Of a stretch of 37,259 nucleotides of DNA, positions 1 through 10,332 are shown piece by piece. The notes under the pieces are model-generated. The model was not told where the DNA came from, made no database searches, and saw only the letters and a list, made by a program, of their open reading frames with translations. Source of the stretch: Methylobacterium sp. Leaf108 (GTDB lineage: Bacteria > Pseudomonadota > Alphaproteobacteria > Rhizobiales > Beijerinckiaceae); contig NZ_LMND01000003.1 of NCBI RefSeq assembly GCF_001423265.1, positions 74,764 through 112,022 of the forward strand. The letters run 5' to 3'. Position numbers and translations under genes: made by a program. Positions within the stretch are counted from its first letter, which is position 1; each line of letters starts with the position of its first letter.

Positions 1-2595
1 GAGCCGGTCCACTCCTGCCTCGTCCCGGCGTTCCGGGCCGAGGGCCGGGCGATCACCACCATCGAGGGGTTGGCCGGCTCATGCCGGCCGGGCGAGGGCC
101 CGCCGGCGGTGCTGCACCCGATGCAGGAGGCGTTCCTGGCCGCTCAAGGCTTCCAGTGCGGCTTCTGCACGCCGGGCATGATCATGACGGCCGCCGCCCT
201 CGACCAGGGCCAGCGCCGGGATCTCGCCACCGCCCTCAAGGGCAACCTGTGCCGCTGCACCGGCTACCGGGCGATCGGCGACGCCATCGCCGGGATCGGC
301 CATGTCGACCGGGACACCGATGGGGCGGCCGACCCGTGCGGGCGCAACCTCCCCGCCCCGGCCGGCGCGGCGGTGGTCTCGGGCACCGCCCGCTACACCC
401 TCGACGTTCCGCTGGAGGGCATGCTGCACATGAAGGTGCTGCGCTCGCCCCATGCCCATGCCCGCGTCCTGCGCATCGACCGGGCCGCCGCCCTGGCCGT
501 GCCCGGCGTGGTCGCGGTCCTCACCCACGATGACGCGCCGGCGAAGCGCTTCTCCACCGGCCGCCACCAGGACCCGCTGGACGACGCCCGCGACACGCGG
601 GTGCTCGATGATGTGGTGCGCTTCGTCGGCCAGCGCGTCGCGGCGGTGGTGGCGCTGGGCGAGGCGGCGGCCGAGGCCGGCTGCGCCGCCCTCGTCGTCG
701 ACTACGAGGTCCGCCCGGCGGTGTTCGACCCGCGAGCCGCCCTCATGCCCGAGGCGCCGCCGGTCCACGCCCGGCCCGGTGTCGCGGCCGGCACCCACCC
801 CAACCTCGCTGCGGAAGTCCACGGCGAGATCGGCGACGTCGCGGCGGGTTTTTCGCGAGCCGACCTGATCCACGAGGGCACCTACGTCTCGCAAAGGGTG
901 CAGCACGCCCATCTCGAGACCCACGCCGCCATCGGCTGGCGGGACGCGGCCGGCCGCCTGGTGATCCGCTCGAGCACCCAGGTGCCGTTCCTGACCCGCG
1001 ACGCCCTGGCCGACCTGTTCGACCTCGCGCCCGAGGCGGTGCGGGTGGTCTGCGGCCGGGTCGGGGGCGGTTTCGGCGGCAAGCAGGAGATGCTGACGGA
1101 AGACCTCGTGGCGCTGGCCGTGCTCGCCACCGGCCGGCCGGTCGCATGGGAGACGACGCGCGAGGAGCAGTTCGTGGGCGCCACCAGCCGCCATGCCATG
1201 CGGGTGGGCGTGAAGATCGGCGCCCTGCGGGACGGGACGCTCACCGCCATCGCCCTGCACGTGGTCTCCGACACCGGCGCCTACGGCAACCACGCCGGCG
1301 GCGTCATCCACCACGGCTGCAACGAGGTGATCGGGGTCTACCGCTGCCCCAACAAGCGCGTCGACGCCTACGCGGTCCACACCCACACCGTGCCCGCCGG
1401 GGCATTCCGCGGCTACGGCCTCAGCCAGACGGTGTTCGCGGTGGAATCGGCCATGGACGAGCTCGCCCGCGGCCTCGGGATCGACCCCTTCGCGATGCGG
1501 CGCCTCAACGTCGTGCGGCCCGGCGACGCCATGGTCTCCACGAGCCTGGCGCCGCACGACGTCGCCTACGGCAGCTACGGGCTCGACCAGTGCCTCGACC
1601 GGGTGGAGGAGGCCTTGGCGGCGATGCCGCCGGCCGTTCCCCCCTCCCCCGACTGGCTCACCGGCGAGGGCATGGCGATGGCGATGATCGACACCATCCC
1701 GCCGCGTGGGCATGTCGCCGAGGCGAGCGTCGCGCTCACCCCCGAGGGGCGCTACGCGCTGTCCGTCGGCACCGCCGAGTTCGGCAACGGCACCACCACC
1801 GTCCTCGGCCAGATCGCCGCCTCGGCGCTCGGCACCACGCCGGACCGGATCGCAATCCGGCAGGCCGACACCGACGCGGTCGGCCACGACACCGGCGCCT
1901 ACGGCAGCACCGGCATCGTGGTGGCGGGACAGGCGAGCCTGCGCGCCGCCACCGCGCTCGCCGAGGCGATCCGGGCCGCGGCCGCCGCCCGTGCCGGGGT
2001 CGCGGCCGATGTTTGCCGGCTCGGGATCGACGCCGTGGCGGTGCCGGGCGGCGCCGTGGCGCTCGCCGACCTGGCGCGGGAGAGCGCCCTCGTCGGGCAT
2101 GGCCGGGCCGACGGGACGCCGCGCTCGGTGGCCTTCAACGTCCAGGGGTTCCGGGTGGCGGTGCACCGCCTCAGCGGCGAGGTCCGCATCCTCGACAGCG
2201 TCCAGGCGGCGGACGCGGGCCGGGTGATGAACCCGATGCAGTGCCGCGGCCAGATCGAGGGCGGCGTGGCGCAGGCCCTGGGGGCGGCCCTCTACGAGGA
2301 CATGCGGATCGACGACGCGGGCGCGGTGACGACGCGGACGTTGCGCGACTACCACGTCCCGTCCTTCGCCGACGTGCCCCGCACCACGGTGCTGTTCGCC
2401 GACACCCACGACGGCATCGGGCCGCTCGGCGCCAAGTCGATGAGCGAGAGCCCGTTCAACCCGGTCGCCCCGGCTCTGGCCAACGCCATCCGCGACGCCA
2501 CCGGCGCCCGCCTCACCCAGACCCCCTTCGCCCCCGACCGGATTTTTCGCGCGGTGATGGCGGGCGGATCGGGATCTCGGGCTCAGCGCCCGTAG
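1..2595 (+). CDS. Fused [2Fe-2S]/molybdopterin-binding oxidoreductase, xanthine dehydrogenase superfamily (5' end outside window)
   Basis: The reading frame is open from base 1, so the start is missing. The visible 864 residues begin inside the N-terminal plant-type [2Fe-2S] domain (C6 in VHSCLVPA is its last ligand). The second [2Fe-2S] domain follows, with ligands in QCGFC (C53, C56) and CRC (C84, C86). From about residue 125 the chain is a large molybdopterin subunit of the CoxL/XdhB type, with the MoCo loop GGGFGGKQE, the GAFRGYG motif and, near the C-terminus, MSESP aligning with the GVGE(S/P) segment that carries the catalytic Glu. No FAD domain lies between the two halves. The family hydroxylates purines, aldehydes or N-heterocycles using water; the substrate cannot be read from sequence. 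Electrons would have to leave through a separate flavoprotein or cytochrome. The gene converges with manC and overlaps it by 13 bp. Confidence 0.88.
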   Translation, partial: EPVHSCLVPAFRAEGRAITTIEGLAGSCRPGEGPPAVLHPMQEAFLAAQGFQCGFCTPGMIMTAAALDQGQRRDLATALKGNLCRCTGYRAIGDAIAGIGHVDRDTDGAADPCGRNLPAPAGAAVVSGTARYTLDVPLEGMLHMKVLRSPHAHARVLRIDRAAALAVPGVVAVLTHDDAPAKRFSTGRHQDPLDDARDTRVLDDVVRFVGQRVAAVVALGEAAAEAGCAALVVDYEVRPAVFDPRAALMPEAPPVHARPGVAAGTHPNLAAEVHGEIGDVAAGFSRADLIHEGTYVSQRVQHAHLETHAAIGWRDAAGRLVIRSSTQVPFLTRDALADLFDLAPEAVRVVCGRVGGGFGGKQEMLTEDLVALAVLATGRPVAWETTREEQFVGATSRHAMRVGVKIGALRDGTLTAIALHVVSDTGAYGNHAGGVIHHGCNEVIGVYRCPNKRVDAYAVHTHTVPAGAFRGYGLSQTVFAVESAMDELARGLGIDPFAMRRLNVVRPGDAMVSTSLAPHDVAYGSYGLDQCLDRVEEALAAMPPAVPPSPDWLTGEGMAMAMIDTIPPRGHVAEASVALTPEGRYALSVGTAEFGNGTTTVLGQIAASALGTTPDRIAIRQADTDAVGHDTGAYGSTGIVVAGQASLRAATALAEAIRAAAAARAGVAADVCRLGIDAVAVPGGAVALADLARESALVGHGRADGTPRSVAFNVQGFRVAVHRLSGEVRILDSVQAADAGRVMNPMQCRGQIEGGVAQALGAALYEDMRIDDAGAVTTRTLRDYHVPSFADVPRTTVLFADTHDGIGPLGAKSMSESPFNPVAPALANAIRDATGARLTQTPFAPDRIFRAVMAGGSGSRAQRP

Positions 2596-4049
2596 ATGTC
2601 CTCGACGCGGACGATGTCGTCCTCGCCGGTGTAGGAGCCGACCTGGACCTCGATGAGTTCCAGCGGGATCTTGCCCGGGTTGGTGAGGCGGTGCATCGCG
2701 CCGATCGGCAGGTAGATCGCCTCGTTCTCGTGGACGAGGGCGACGCTGCCGTTGAGGGTGACCTCGGCGGTGCCGCGCACCACCACCCAGTGCTCGGCCC
2801 GGTGGAAATGCTTCTGCAGGGAGAGCCGCCCGCCCGGGGTCACCATGATGCGCTTAACCTGGAAGCGCTCGCCGATGTCGATGCGCTGGTACCAGCCCCA
2901 CGGGCGGTAGATCCGGCGATGGGCGTCCGCCTCCGGATGCGCCTTGTCGCGCAGGACCGTGACGAGGTCCTTGACGAGGCCGGAGCGGGCCTTGGAGGTG
3001 ACGAGCACCGCGTCGGCGGTGGTCACCACCACCACGTCGTCGAGGCCGACCACCGTGGTCAGGTGCTCGCCCTCGCTGTGGACGAGGCTGCCGCGGGTGT
3101 GGAGCAGCTCGACCCGCCCGCGCACGGCGTTGCCGTCCGGGTCCTTGTCGAGCACGGACCAGACCGCGTCCCAGGTGCCGACGTCCGACCACGGGAACGA
3201 GACCGGCAGGACGCCGGCATGGGTGGTGCGTTCCATCACCGCGTAGTCGATGGAGGTCTTGGGCGCGCGGGAAAAGGCCGAGGCGTCGAGGCGGATGAAG
3301 TCGAGGTCGCGGGTCGCCTGCGCCAGGGCGCCCTCGGCGGCCTCCAGGATCTCGGGGACGTGCGCGCGCAGTTCGGCGATCATCACGTCGGCGCGGAACA
3401 GGAAGTAGCCGGAGTTCCACAGCGCCCCGTCGGCGATCAGCGCCTCGGCACCGGCCGCGTCCGGCTTCTCGACGAAGCGCGCGACGGTGCAGGCCGCGCC
3501 GTCGCCCTCCAACGGGCGGCCCCGGCGGATGTAGCCGTAGTCGGTGGCCGGCCGCGTCGGCTCGATGCCCAGGGTCATGATGTAGCCGGCCCGCGCGCCC
3601 TCGGCCGCCGCCCGCGCCGCGGCGGCGAAGGCGGCGGTGTCGCCGATGACGTGGTCGGCGGCCATGATCAGCACCACCGCGTCCGCCGCGGTGGCCGCGG
3701 CGTGCAGGGCGGCCACCGCCACGGCGGCGGCGGAATCGCGCCGCTCGGGCTCGAGCAGGATGTCGGCGGCGATGCCGGCCTGGGCGAGCTGCTCGGCGAC
3801 GATGAAGCGGGCGTCGCTGGAGGTGATCACCGTGGCCCGCCCGAAGCTCGCCGCGTCGCCGACGCGCCGGACGGTCTCCTGGAAGGTCGAGCTCGCCGGG
3901 CTCACCAGGGCGGTGAACTGCTTGGGCATGCTCTCGCGGGAGGCCGGCCACAGGCGCGTGCCCGAGCCGCCGCACAGGATCACCGGGAGGATCAGGGGAG
4001 TGGGCATGTCCGTCATCACCGAGCCTTCGTCTGGAGCGCGCGTCGTCAT
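2583..4049 (-). CDS. manC: Mannose-1-phosphate guanylyltransferase / mannose-6-phosphate isomerase (bifunctional type II)
   Basis: The protein makes GDP-mannose from mannose-1-phosphate and GTP, and the type II family also interconverts fructose-6-P and mannose-6-P. The N-terminal nucleotidyltransferase carries the pyrophosphorylase signature GGSGTRLWP (about residues 26-34) and the FVEKPD sugar-binding motif. The C-terminal cupin carries [17 protein letters not shown], the zinc-site signature of type II PMIs, and the typical tail through [15 protein letters not shown]. Length (up to 488 aa) is normal. The first ATG (4049) overlaps the stop of the upstream reductase as ATGA, suggesting coupling. 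An ATG at 4016 (MTDMPTP) has a better placed AAGG and is a plausible alternative. It is the last gene of gmd-rmd-manC and supplies the GDP-mannose that Gmd uses. Confidence 0.95.
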   Translation of the reverse strand: MTTRAPDEGSVMTDMPTPLILPVILCGGSGTRLWPASRESMPKQFTALVSPASSTFQETVRRVGDAASFGRATVITSSDARFIVAEQLAQAGIAADILLEPERRDSAAAVAVAALHAAATAADAVVLIMAADHVIGDTAAFAAAARAAAEGARAGYIMTLGIEPTRPATDYGYIRRGRPLEGDGAACTVARFVEKPDAAGAEALIADGALWNSGYFLFRADVMIAELRAHVPEILEAAEGALAQATRDLDFIRLDASAFSRAPKTSIDYAVMERTTHAGVLPVSFPWSDVGTWDAVWSVLDKDPDGNAVRGRVELLHTRGSLVHSEGEHLTTVVGLDDVVVVTTADAVLVTSKARSGLVKDLVTVLRDKAHPEADAHRRIYRPWGWYQRIDIGERFQVKRIMVTPGGRLSLQKHFHRAEHWVVVRGTAEVTLNGSVALVHENEAIYLPIGAMHRLTNPGKIPLELIEVQVGSYTGEDDIVRVEDIYGR

Positions 4050-5047
4050 GGAGGGGTCACCGGCCGGGTCGGGTCCGCGCCGACGCGGCGGCGGGCATCC
4101 TCCAGGACGGACAGAAGGGTATCCTCCCAGGGCACGGCCGGCGTCCAGCCGATCGCCGCCGTGAGGGCGGCGGCGCTGCCGCTGGCCACCGGGATCTGGG
4201 ACGGCCGCATCCGCTCGGGCGCGACCCGGACGTCGAAGGGCCGCCGCGACAGCCGGCGCAGGGCCTCGAGGATGTCGCCGATCCGGCGCGCCTCGCCCGA
4301 GGCGATGTTGAACACCGACAGGCCGGGCAGGCCCTCGGCCTTCTCGACGAGGGCCACGTAGGCGCAGACGACGTCGCGGACGTCGAGGAAGTCGCGCCGC
4401 GCGTCGAGGTCGCCGACCGCGATCACCGGGGGCGCCACCCCGGCCTCGATCCGGGCGATCTGCGCGGCGAAGGAGGGAACGACGAAGCGCTCGTCCTGGC
4501 CCGGGCCGCTGTGGTTGAACGGCCGCATCAGCACGACCCGGTGGCCGCCCCCGTGCAGGATGTCGGTCAGCACCTCCTCACCGACCCGCTTGGTGCGGGC
4601 ATAGGTGCCGGCGGGCTGCGGCGGGGTCGCCTCGTTCACGGGACAGCCATCGAGGAAGGCGCGTCCGTAGACCTCGCCGGTGCTCGCGAAGAAGAAGCGT
4701 GCCCCCGGCGCCAGGTCGGCGACGGCCTCGGCCAGGGTGACGAGGTCGCCGACGTTGGCCCGCCAGGTGCCCGCGCGCGCGCCTTCCGACTGCTGGACCG
4801 AGGACGCCGCCGCCAGGTGGAGCACGTCGGTGGGCCGGAACGCGCCGATCACGTCCCGGACCGCCGCGCCGTCGGCGAGGTCGGTGTCGCGATAGGCCAT
4901 CGGCGGCGCGGGGATGCCCGGGACAGGGGCGGCCGGCGCCGTTCGCCCGATCCCCATGAGGCGCGCATCGGGGAAGGCCCGCACGAAGGCGGGGGCGGCG
5001 TGGCGCCCGACGAACCCGTTGATGCCGGTGACGAGGATGCGCCTCAC
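4046..5047 (-). CDS. rmd: NAD(P)-dependent GDP-4-keto-6-deoxy-mannose reductase-like protein
   Basis: This is a 333-aa extended SDR protein. The Rossmann motif is TGINGFVG at the N-terminus and the catalytic pair is in YARTK. The segments RPFNHSGPGQ, FVVPSFAAQI, GDLDARRDFLDVRDVV and the RPSQIPVASG stretch match the Rmd family, which reduces GDP-4-dehydro-6-deoxy-D-mannose to GDP-D-rhamnose. The start is GTG at 5047, preceded by GGAGGA about 7 bases upstream; the open frame continues upstream only as a shadow of gmd. It lies 68 bp downstream of gmd and overlaps manC by 4 bp. A C4 epimerase/reductase making another GDP-6-deoxyhexose is possible, but the Rmd-like motifs and the pairing with Gmd make GDP-rhamnose the simplest reading. 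Confidence 0.8.
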   Translation of the reverse strand: MRRILVTGINGFVGRHAAPAFVRAFPDARLMGIGRTAPAAPVPGIPAPPMAYRDTDLADGAAVRDVIGAFRPTDVLHLAAASSVQQSEGARAGTWRANVGDLVTLAEAVADLAPGARFFFASTGEVYGRAFLDGCPVNEATPPQPAGTYARTKRVGEEVLTDILHGGGHRVVLMRPFNHSGPGQDERFVVPSFAAQIARIEAGVAPPVIAVGDLDARRDFLDVRDVVCAYVALVEKAEGLPGLSVFNIASGEARRIGDILEALRRLSRRPFDVRVAPERMRPSQIPVASGSAAALTAAIGWTPAVPWEDTLLSVLEDARRRVGADPTRPVTPP

Positions 5048-5115
5048 GTCGTCGTCCTCCGCTCCATAGCCCGTGTGCGTTCGTCCGATGACACCGAACG
5101 GTCCCGGCGCGGCCG

Positions 5116-6311
<1,196 letters not shown>

Positions 6312-6668
6312 TCAGAGCAGTTGCGAAAAGCTGCGCTCGGACCAGGACGTGCTCGACACCGGCCGCCGCGGCGGAGCCTCGCCGGTGCGGTCGGCCTTGG
6401 CCGGGCGCGGCCGGCGCGGGGCGGGCACGGCCTTGGCGAGGCGCTCGGGCTTGGCCGGGCCGCGGATCGCGTCGCTCTCGAACAGGATCGCGTGCCCGTC
6501 GAGGTCGGTGATCCAGCCGTCCTGCAGCCAGCCGATGGGGCGCCCGCCGTAGTCGACCACCATGTCGCCGTCGAGGTAGGCGGCGGGCCGCCCGTCCCAG
6601 AAGTAGAGGGATGCGCCGTCCTCGCAGAAGGCGGTCGCCCGTCCCTGTCGATCGTAGAAGGCAATCAT
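6312..6668 (-). CDS. Small 4-fold beta-flower domain protein
   Basis: This 118-aa protein is built of short repeated strands of the form G-x-A-x-x-x-x-D/W-G, for example DRQGRATAF, DGASLYFWDGRP, LDGDMVVDYGGRP, LQDGWITDLDGHAILF. This matches the small family called 4-fold beta-flower proteins, often annotated hypothetical. The last 45 residues are Pro/Arg/Ala-rich and look disordered. There is no signal peptide or membrane segment, so it is probably cytoplasmic. The function is unknown. It stands alone between the gmd operon and the mhq-like pair. The family call rests on the periodic W/Y-D-G pattern and recall, not on an alignment. Confidence 0.7.
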   Translation of the reverse strand: MIAFYDRQGRATAFCEDGASLYFWDGRPAAYLDGDMVVDYGGRPIGWLQDGWITDLDGHAILFESDAIRGPAKPERLAKAVPAPRRPRPAKADRTGEAPPRRPVSSTSWSERSFSQLL

Positions 6669-6756
6669 GACGGGATCCGTGTCCGACGCGCGGGGAACCG
6701 GGCGTCCCCGTCACAAGGTAGGGCCGAACGCGGGAACGGCGAGGACGACGCCCCCG

Positions 6757-7389
6757 TCAGGCGGCATCCGCCTCCCGCCGCCCGAGCCAATCGGCCGCCA
6801 GCGTCGCGTCGGTCGCGGTCAGGCCGTGGCCGCCGGGCAGCACCCGGTGTTCCACCCGCGCACCGCGCTGCGCCAGCCCGGAGGCCAGACGCCCCGCGTT
6901 CTCCTGCGGCACGATCGGGTCGGTCGCCCCCGACAGCACCAGCACCGGCAGCCCGGCGAGATCCGCCTCCGGCCAGGCGCGCAAGGGGACCATGGCGCGC
7001 AGGAGCACGGCGCCCGCGAGCACGCCGGGCCGCAGGAGCAGGGTCGCGGCGGCGATGTTGGCGCCGTTGGAGAATCCCACCGCGATCGGCCGGCCGATCC
7101 CGTAGGCGTCCCGCGCGGCGACGACGAAATCGGCGAGGTCACGAGCGCGGCGTTCCACGTCCGCCTCGTCGAACACCCCTTCGGCCAGACGCCGGAAGAA
7201 GCGCGGCATGCCCCGCTCCAGCACCGGCCCGCGCGGCGACAGCAGGGCCGCCCCGGGTGCGATCGCCTGCCCGAGCGGCAGCAGGTCGCCCTCGTCGCCC
7301 CCTGTCCCGTGCAGGAGCAGGAGGGCAGGGCGCCCCGGCACCGTGGCGGGCGCGAAGCGATGGACGAAACCAAGGGTGGCGGCGGTCAT
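6757..7389 (-). CDS. Alpha/beta hydrolase, phospholipase/carboxylesterase type (MhqD-like)
   Basis: This 210-aa serine hydrolase has [16 protein letters not shown] (oxyanion-loop region), the nucleophile elbow GFSNGAN, the acidic residue in [11 protein letters not shown] and the histidine in LPGGHGL, a complete catalytic triad. It matches the small carboxylesterase group that includes Bacillus MhqD. The ATG at 7389 has AGGAG 6 bases upstream; the longer open frame upstream is antisense shadow. It sits 70 bp downstream of a VOC dioxygenase on the same strand, the same partnership as mhqO and mhqD in Bacillus quinone resistance. A role in quinone or aromatic electrophile detoxification is inferred; the substrate is unknown. 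Confidence 0.85.
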   Translation of the reverse strand: MTAATLGFVHRFAPATVPGRPALLLLHGTGGDEGDLLPLGQAIAPGAALLSPRGPVLERGMPRFFRRLAEGVFDEADVERRARDLADFVVAARDAYGIGRPIAVGFSNGANIAAATLLLRPGVLAGAVLLRAMVPLRAWPEADLAGLPVLVLSGATDPIVPQENAGRLASGLAQRGARVEHRVLPGGHGLTATDATLAADWLGRREADAA

Positions 7390-7459
7390 GGCGGGCTCCT
7401 GCAGGGGATTCAGCGATGCCGCCCCCGCGCCGGTCGTGGCGGCGCGGGGGCGGTCGCGG

Positions 7460-8401
7460 TCAGGCGAGGGCGGGCAGCACGCCTTCGATGCGGGCGCGCT
7501 GGGCCTCGAGGAAGGCCGGCAGCTTGAGCGCCCCGCCGAGGTCGGCCACCGGCTCGTCGACGGCAAAGCCCGGGACGTCGGTGGCGATCTCGAACAGGAT
7601 GCCGCCGGGCTCGCGCAGGTAGACCGAGCGGAAGTACTGGCGGTCGCGCTGCTCGGTCACGGCGAGGCCGTGGTCCCGCGTGAGCCTGTCCACCATCGCC
7701 GCCTGCTCGGCGTCGTCGGCCGCACGGAAGGCGATGTGGTGGACCGAGCCGGCCCCGGCCCGGCCGCGCTGTGCCTCCCCGACCCCGCGCAGGGTGACGA
7801 ACCCGCCGAGATCCGCGCCGCTGGCGTAGCGCACCGCGTCGCCCTCGCGGGCGACCTCGGCAAAGCCCATCACGTCGGTGAGGATCGCCGCCGTCGGGCC
7901 GGTCTCGGCGAGCCGCAGCGTCACGCCGTGGATGCCGCGGATCGCCTCCCCGGCCGGTACCTCGCCGCCGCTGCGGGCCGGTGCCGGCCCGGCCTCGTCG
8001 ACCCCCACCAGGGCGAGCGCCATGCCGTCGGGATCGACAAAGCGCAGCACCGTGTCGCCGAAGCGGCGCACCGGCGGATCGACGGCGATGCCGTGGCCGG
8101 CCAGGCGGTCGATCCAGGCCCCGATGGCGCCGCGCGGCACCGTGAAGGCGGTCTCCTCGGTCTCGCCGGTGCCGACGTGGCCGCGGGCGGCCTGGGCGAT
8201 GGGGAAGAACGTCAGGATCGTGCCGGGCCGGCCGGTCTCGTCGCCGTAGTAGAGGTGGTAGGTGCCCGGATCGTCGAAGTTGACGGTCTTCTTCACGAGC
8301 CGCAGCCCGAGCACGCGGTTGTAGAAGTCGAGGTTGCGCCGGGCCGGGCCGGACAGGGCGGTGACGTGGTGGATGCCGTGGCGGATGCCGGGGACGGACA
8401 T
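7460..8401 (-). CDS. Ring-cleaving dioxygenase, VOC/glyoxalase superfamily (MhqO/LinE-like)
   Basis: The 313-aa protein has two vicinal-oxygen-chelate modules. The first starts [40 protein letters not shown] (quoted in parts: IHHVTAL, RNLDFYN, LVKKTVN) and the second contains IHGVTLR, HHIAFRA and LYL-type strand ends including [11 protein letters not shown]. His and Glu metal ligands (H in IHHVT and HHIAF, E in LFEIA) are present. These motifs are typical of proteins annotated ring-cleaving dioxygenase, including MhqO, MhqA and hydroquinone 1,2-dioxygenases. The ATG at 8401 has a strong AAGGAG. It is divergent from lysR across 126 bp carrying a 10-bp inverted repeat, so LysR control is likely. 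The aromatic substrate cannot be assigned. Confidence 0.88.
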   Translation of the reverse strand: MSVPGIRHGIHHVTALSGPARRNLDFYNRVLGLRLVKKTVNFDDPGTYHLYYGDETGRPGTILTFFPIAQAARGHVGTGETEETAFTVPRGAIGAWIDRLAGHGIAVDPPVRRFGDTVLRFVDPDGMALALVGVDEAGPAPARSGGEVPAGEAIRGIHGVTLRLAETGPTAAILTDVMGFAEVAREGDAVRYASGADLGGFVTLRGVGEAQRGRAGAGSVHHIAFRAADDAEQAAMVDRLTRDHGLAVTEQRDRQYFRSVYLREPGGILFEIATDVPGFAVDEPVADLGGALKLPAFLEAQRARIEGVLPALA

Positions 8402-8486
8402 GACGATGTCTCCTTCGAAGGGCGTTCGGTCCGGTGGGACGGACCCCGTGACGCCGATATGGAGCTTGTCAGGACCGGCATAAACG

Positions 8487-8510
8487 GAAACGATGGAAAC
8501 CCATCGTTTC
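8487..8510. promoter_or_regulatory. Perfect 10-bp inverted repeat, candidate LysR operator
   Basis: GAAACGATGG at 8487-8496 and CCATCGTTTC at 8501-8510 are exact reverse complements separated by AAAC. The palindrome lies between the divergent dioxygenase and lysR genes and ends 17 bp before the lysR ATG. This is where LysR-type regulators usually bind to repress themselves and control the divergent gene. Its role is inferred from symmetry and position. Confidence 0.6.
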
Positions 8511-8527
8511 GCAAAAGCACGGTTGCC

Positions 8528-9445
8528 ATGCGCCTACCCGATTTCGAGGCCTGGGCGATCTTCGCCAAGGTGGCCGAGGCCGGCTCCTTCGTGCGGGCCG
8601 CGGCCGACCTCGGCCTGTCGAAGGGCACCGTCTCGAAGGCGGTGAGCCGGCTCGAGGCGCGCCTCGGCGCCCCGCTGTTCCACCGCACCTCGCGAAAACT
8701 CTCGCTCACCGAGACCGGGCGGCAGGCCCGCGAGGGTGCCGCGCGGCTGCTGGCGGAGGGTGAGGCGGCCGAGGCGCTGGCGATGGCCACCACGGCCGAA
8801 CCGCGCGGCCTGGTGCGGCTGGCCTGCCCGATGTCGTTCGGGGTGCTGCACGTGGCCCCGCTGCTGCCGGCCTTCCTCGCCGCCCATCCGCAGGTGCGGA
8901 TCGACCTGGCGCTGAGCGACGCCGTGGTCGATCTCGTGGGCGAGGGCTTCGATCTCGCCCTGCGCATCGCGGCGCTGGCCGATTCGAGCCTCAGGGTGCG
9001 CCGCCTGTGCCCGATCCGCCGTTCGCTGGTGGGAGCGCCCGCCTATCTCGACCGGCACGGCCGGCCGCAGGTGCCGGCCGATCTCGCCCACCACGCCTGC
9101 CTCGGCTACGCCCACCTCCCGAGCCCCGACCGCTGGCGCTTCGTCGGCGAGACCGGCGAGGAGGCCAGCGTGGTGCCGGGCGGGCCGCTGCGGGCCAACA
9201 ACGCCGACGCCCTGACGCCGGCGGTGCTGGCGGGCCTCGGCCTCGCCGTGCAGCCCGATTTCATGGTGTGGGAGGACCTGGCCGCCGGCCGGCTCGAACG
9301 GGTGATGACGGCCTGGGCGCCCCCCCCGATCGCCCTCAACCTGGTGATGCCCCCGGGTGCCCTGCGCCCGGCGCGGGTGAGCGCGCTGATCGGCTTCCTC
9401 GAACGGGAACTGGTGGCGCGGCCGTGGAACACGCCGGGGCCGTGA
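8528..9445 (+). CDS. LysR-family transcriptional regulator
   Basis: The 305-aa protein has an N-terminal winged helix-turn-helix: [36 protein letters not shown] (seen in parts as [14 protein letters not shown] and [14 protein letters not shown]) followed by [15 protein letters not shown]. The C-terminal PBP2-like effector domain includes [29 protein letters not shown] and [20 protein letters not shown], features of the CrgA/AaeR-like group. The ATG at 8528 is the first after the inverted repeat; the open frame further upstream runs antisense through the dioxygenase. It is divergent to the MhqO/MhqD-like pair and probably controls it in response to an aromatic or quinone inducer. Confidence 0.9.
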   Translation: MRLPDFEAWAIFAKVAEAGSFVRAAADLGLSKGTVSKAVSRLEARLGAPLFHRTSRKLSLTETGRQAREGAARLLAEGEAAEALAMATTAEPRGLVRLACPMSFGVLHVAPLLPAFLAAHPQVRIDLALSDAVVDLVGEGFDLALRIAALADSSLRVRRLCPIRRSLVGAPAYLDRHGRPQVPADLAHHACLGYAHLPSPDRWRFVGETGEEASVVPGGPLRANNADALTPAVLAGLGLAVQPDFMVWEDLAAGRLERVMTAWAPPPIALNLVMPPGALRPARVSALIGFLERELVARPWNTPGP

Positions 9446-9557
9446 CCGGATGTGACGGGCTGGTCCCAGTCGTGCTTACGGTTGTCCGACAGGCGCGCGC
9501 GCAAGGAACATGCGCAAGGACCGCGCGCAAGACGAACCATGATCGACGGGGGGACGG

Positions 9558-10286
9558 ATGGCGGCCAAGGCGCAGACACACGACGGCACCGGCAAGGTCG
9601 GGTCGATCTGCCGGTCCCTGCGCCGGGCCATCGTCGAGCGGGCGCTGCTGCCGGGGGACCGCCTGCCCGAGGATGCGCTGGGCGAGCGCTTCGGCGTCAG
9701 CCGCACCATCGCCCGCCAGACCCTGGGGCAGCTGGCGGCGGAGGGGCTGGTGGAACTGCGCCGCAACCGCATCGCCGTGGTGGCGACCCCGAGCTGGGAG
9801 GAGGCGCGCGACACCTTCGAGGTCCGCATCTCGCTGGAGCGCCTGGTGATGCAGCGCCTCGTCGGGCGCATCGGCCCGGCCCAGGAGGCGGCGCTGCTCG
9901 CCCATATCGAGGAGGAGGACGCCGCCCGCCACGGCACCGAGGCCGCCTCGATCCGGCTCGCCACCGAGTTCCACCTGCTGCTCGCCGAAATGACCGGCAG
10001 CCCGGTGCTCGGCCGCTACGTCGGCGAACTCGGCTACCGCTGCGCCCTGATCCTGTCCCTGTACAGCCGGCCCCATTCCTCCGATTGTGCCGTGAGCGAG
10101 CACCGCGAGATCGTCGCCGCCCTGGTGGCGGGAGACGCCGAGCGGGTGATCGCGCTCATGGACCACCACCTCGACGCGGTGGCCGAGCGCGCCCACATCG
10201 TCGCCGAGCCCCCCCGCGACCGCGACCTCGGACGCCTGCTGGCGCCTTATGTCGAGGGCGGGGCGGCGAGGCGGAAGGCGGGGTGA
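9558..10286 (+). CDS. GntR-family regulator, FCD subfamily
   Basis: The 242-aa protein has a GntR winged helix (LRRAIVERALLPGDRLPE, then LGERFGVSRTIARQTLGQLAAEGLVEL) and an all-alpha FCD-type effector domain. The metal-site-like residues are in EFHLLLAEMTG and EHREIVAALVAGD, followed by the final MDHHLD helix. The start at 9558 follows a GGGGGGA stretch. This subfamily usually senses organic acids or catabolic intermediates. It converges with the PuuE-like deacetylase and lies close to the Liv importer. The TGCATACA-type motif found in front of the Liv binding-protein gene and a second binding-protein gene is a candidate target, by inference only. Confidence 0.92.
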   Translation: MAAKAQTHDGTGKVGSICRSLRRAIVERALLPGDRLPEDALGERFGVSRTIARQTLGQLAAEGLVELRRNRIAVVATPSWEEARDTFEVRISLERLVMQRLVGRIGPAQEAALLAHIEEEDAARHGTEAASIRLATEFHLLLAEMTGSPVLGRYVGELGYRCALILSLYSRPHSSDCAVSEHREIVAALVAGDAERVIALMDHHLDAVAERAHIVAEPPRDRDLGRLLAPYVEGGAARRKAG

Positions 10287-10332
10287 GGGGAGCGGTGTCG
10301 GCCGGAACCCGATTGAACGAAACGCGCGTCTC

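Noticed and set aside
79..2409. Long minus-strand open frame (776 aa) opposite the molybdenum hydroxylase
   Set aside because: Low-complexity Arg/His/Gly/Val-rich translation with no family motifs; it is a mirror of a GC-rich gene with clear domains on the plus strand.
1146..4361. Plus-strand open frame of 1071 aa spanning the hydroxylase and manC
   Set aside because: Arg/Pro-rich shadow crossing two real convergent genes; no recognisable domain.
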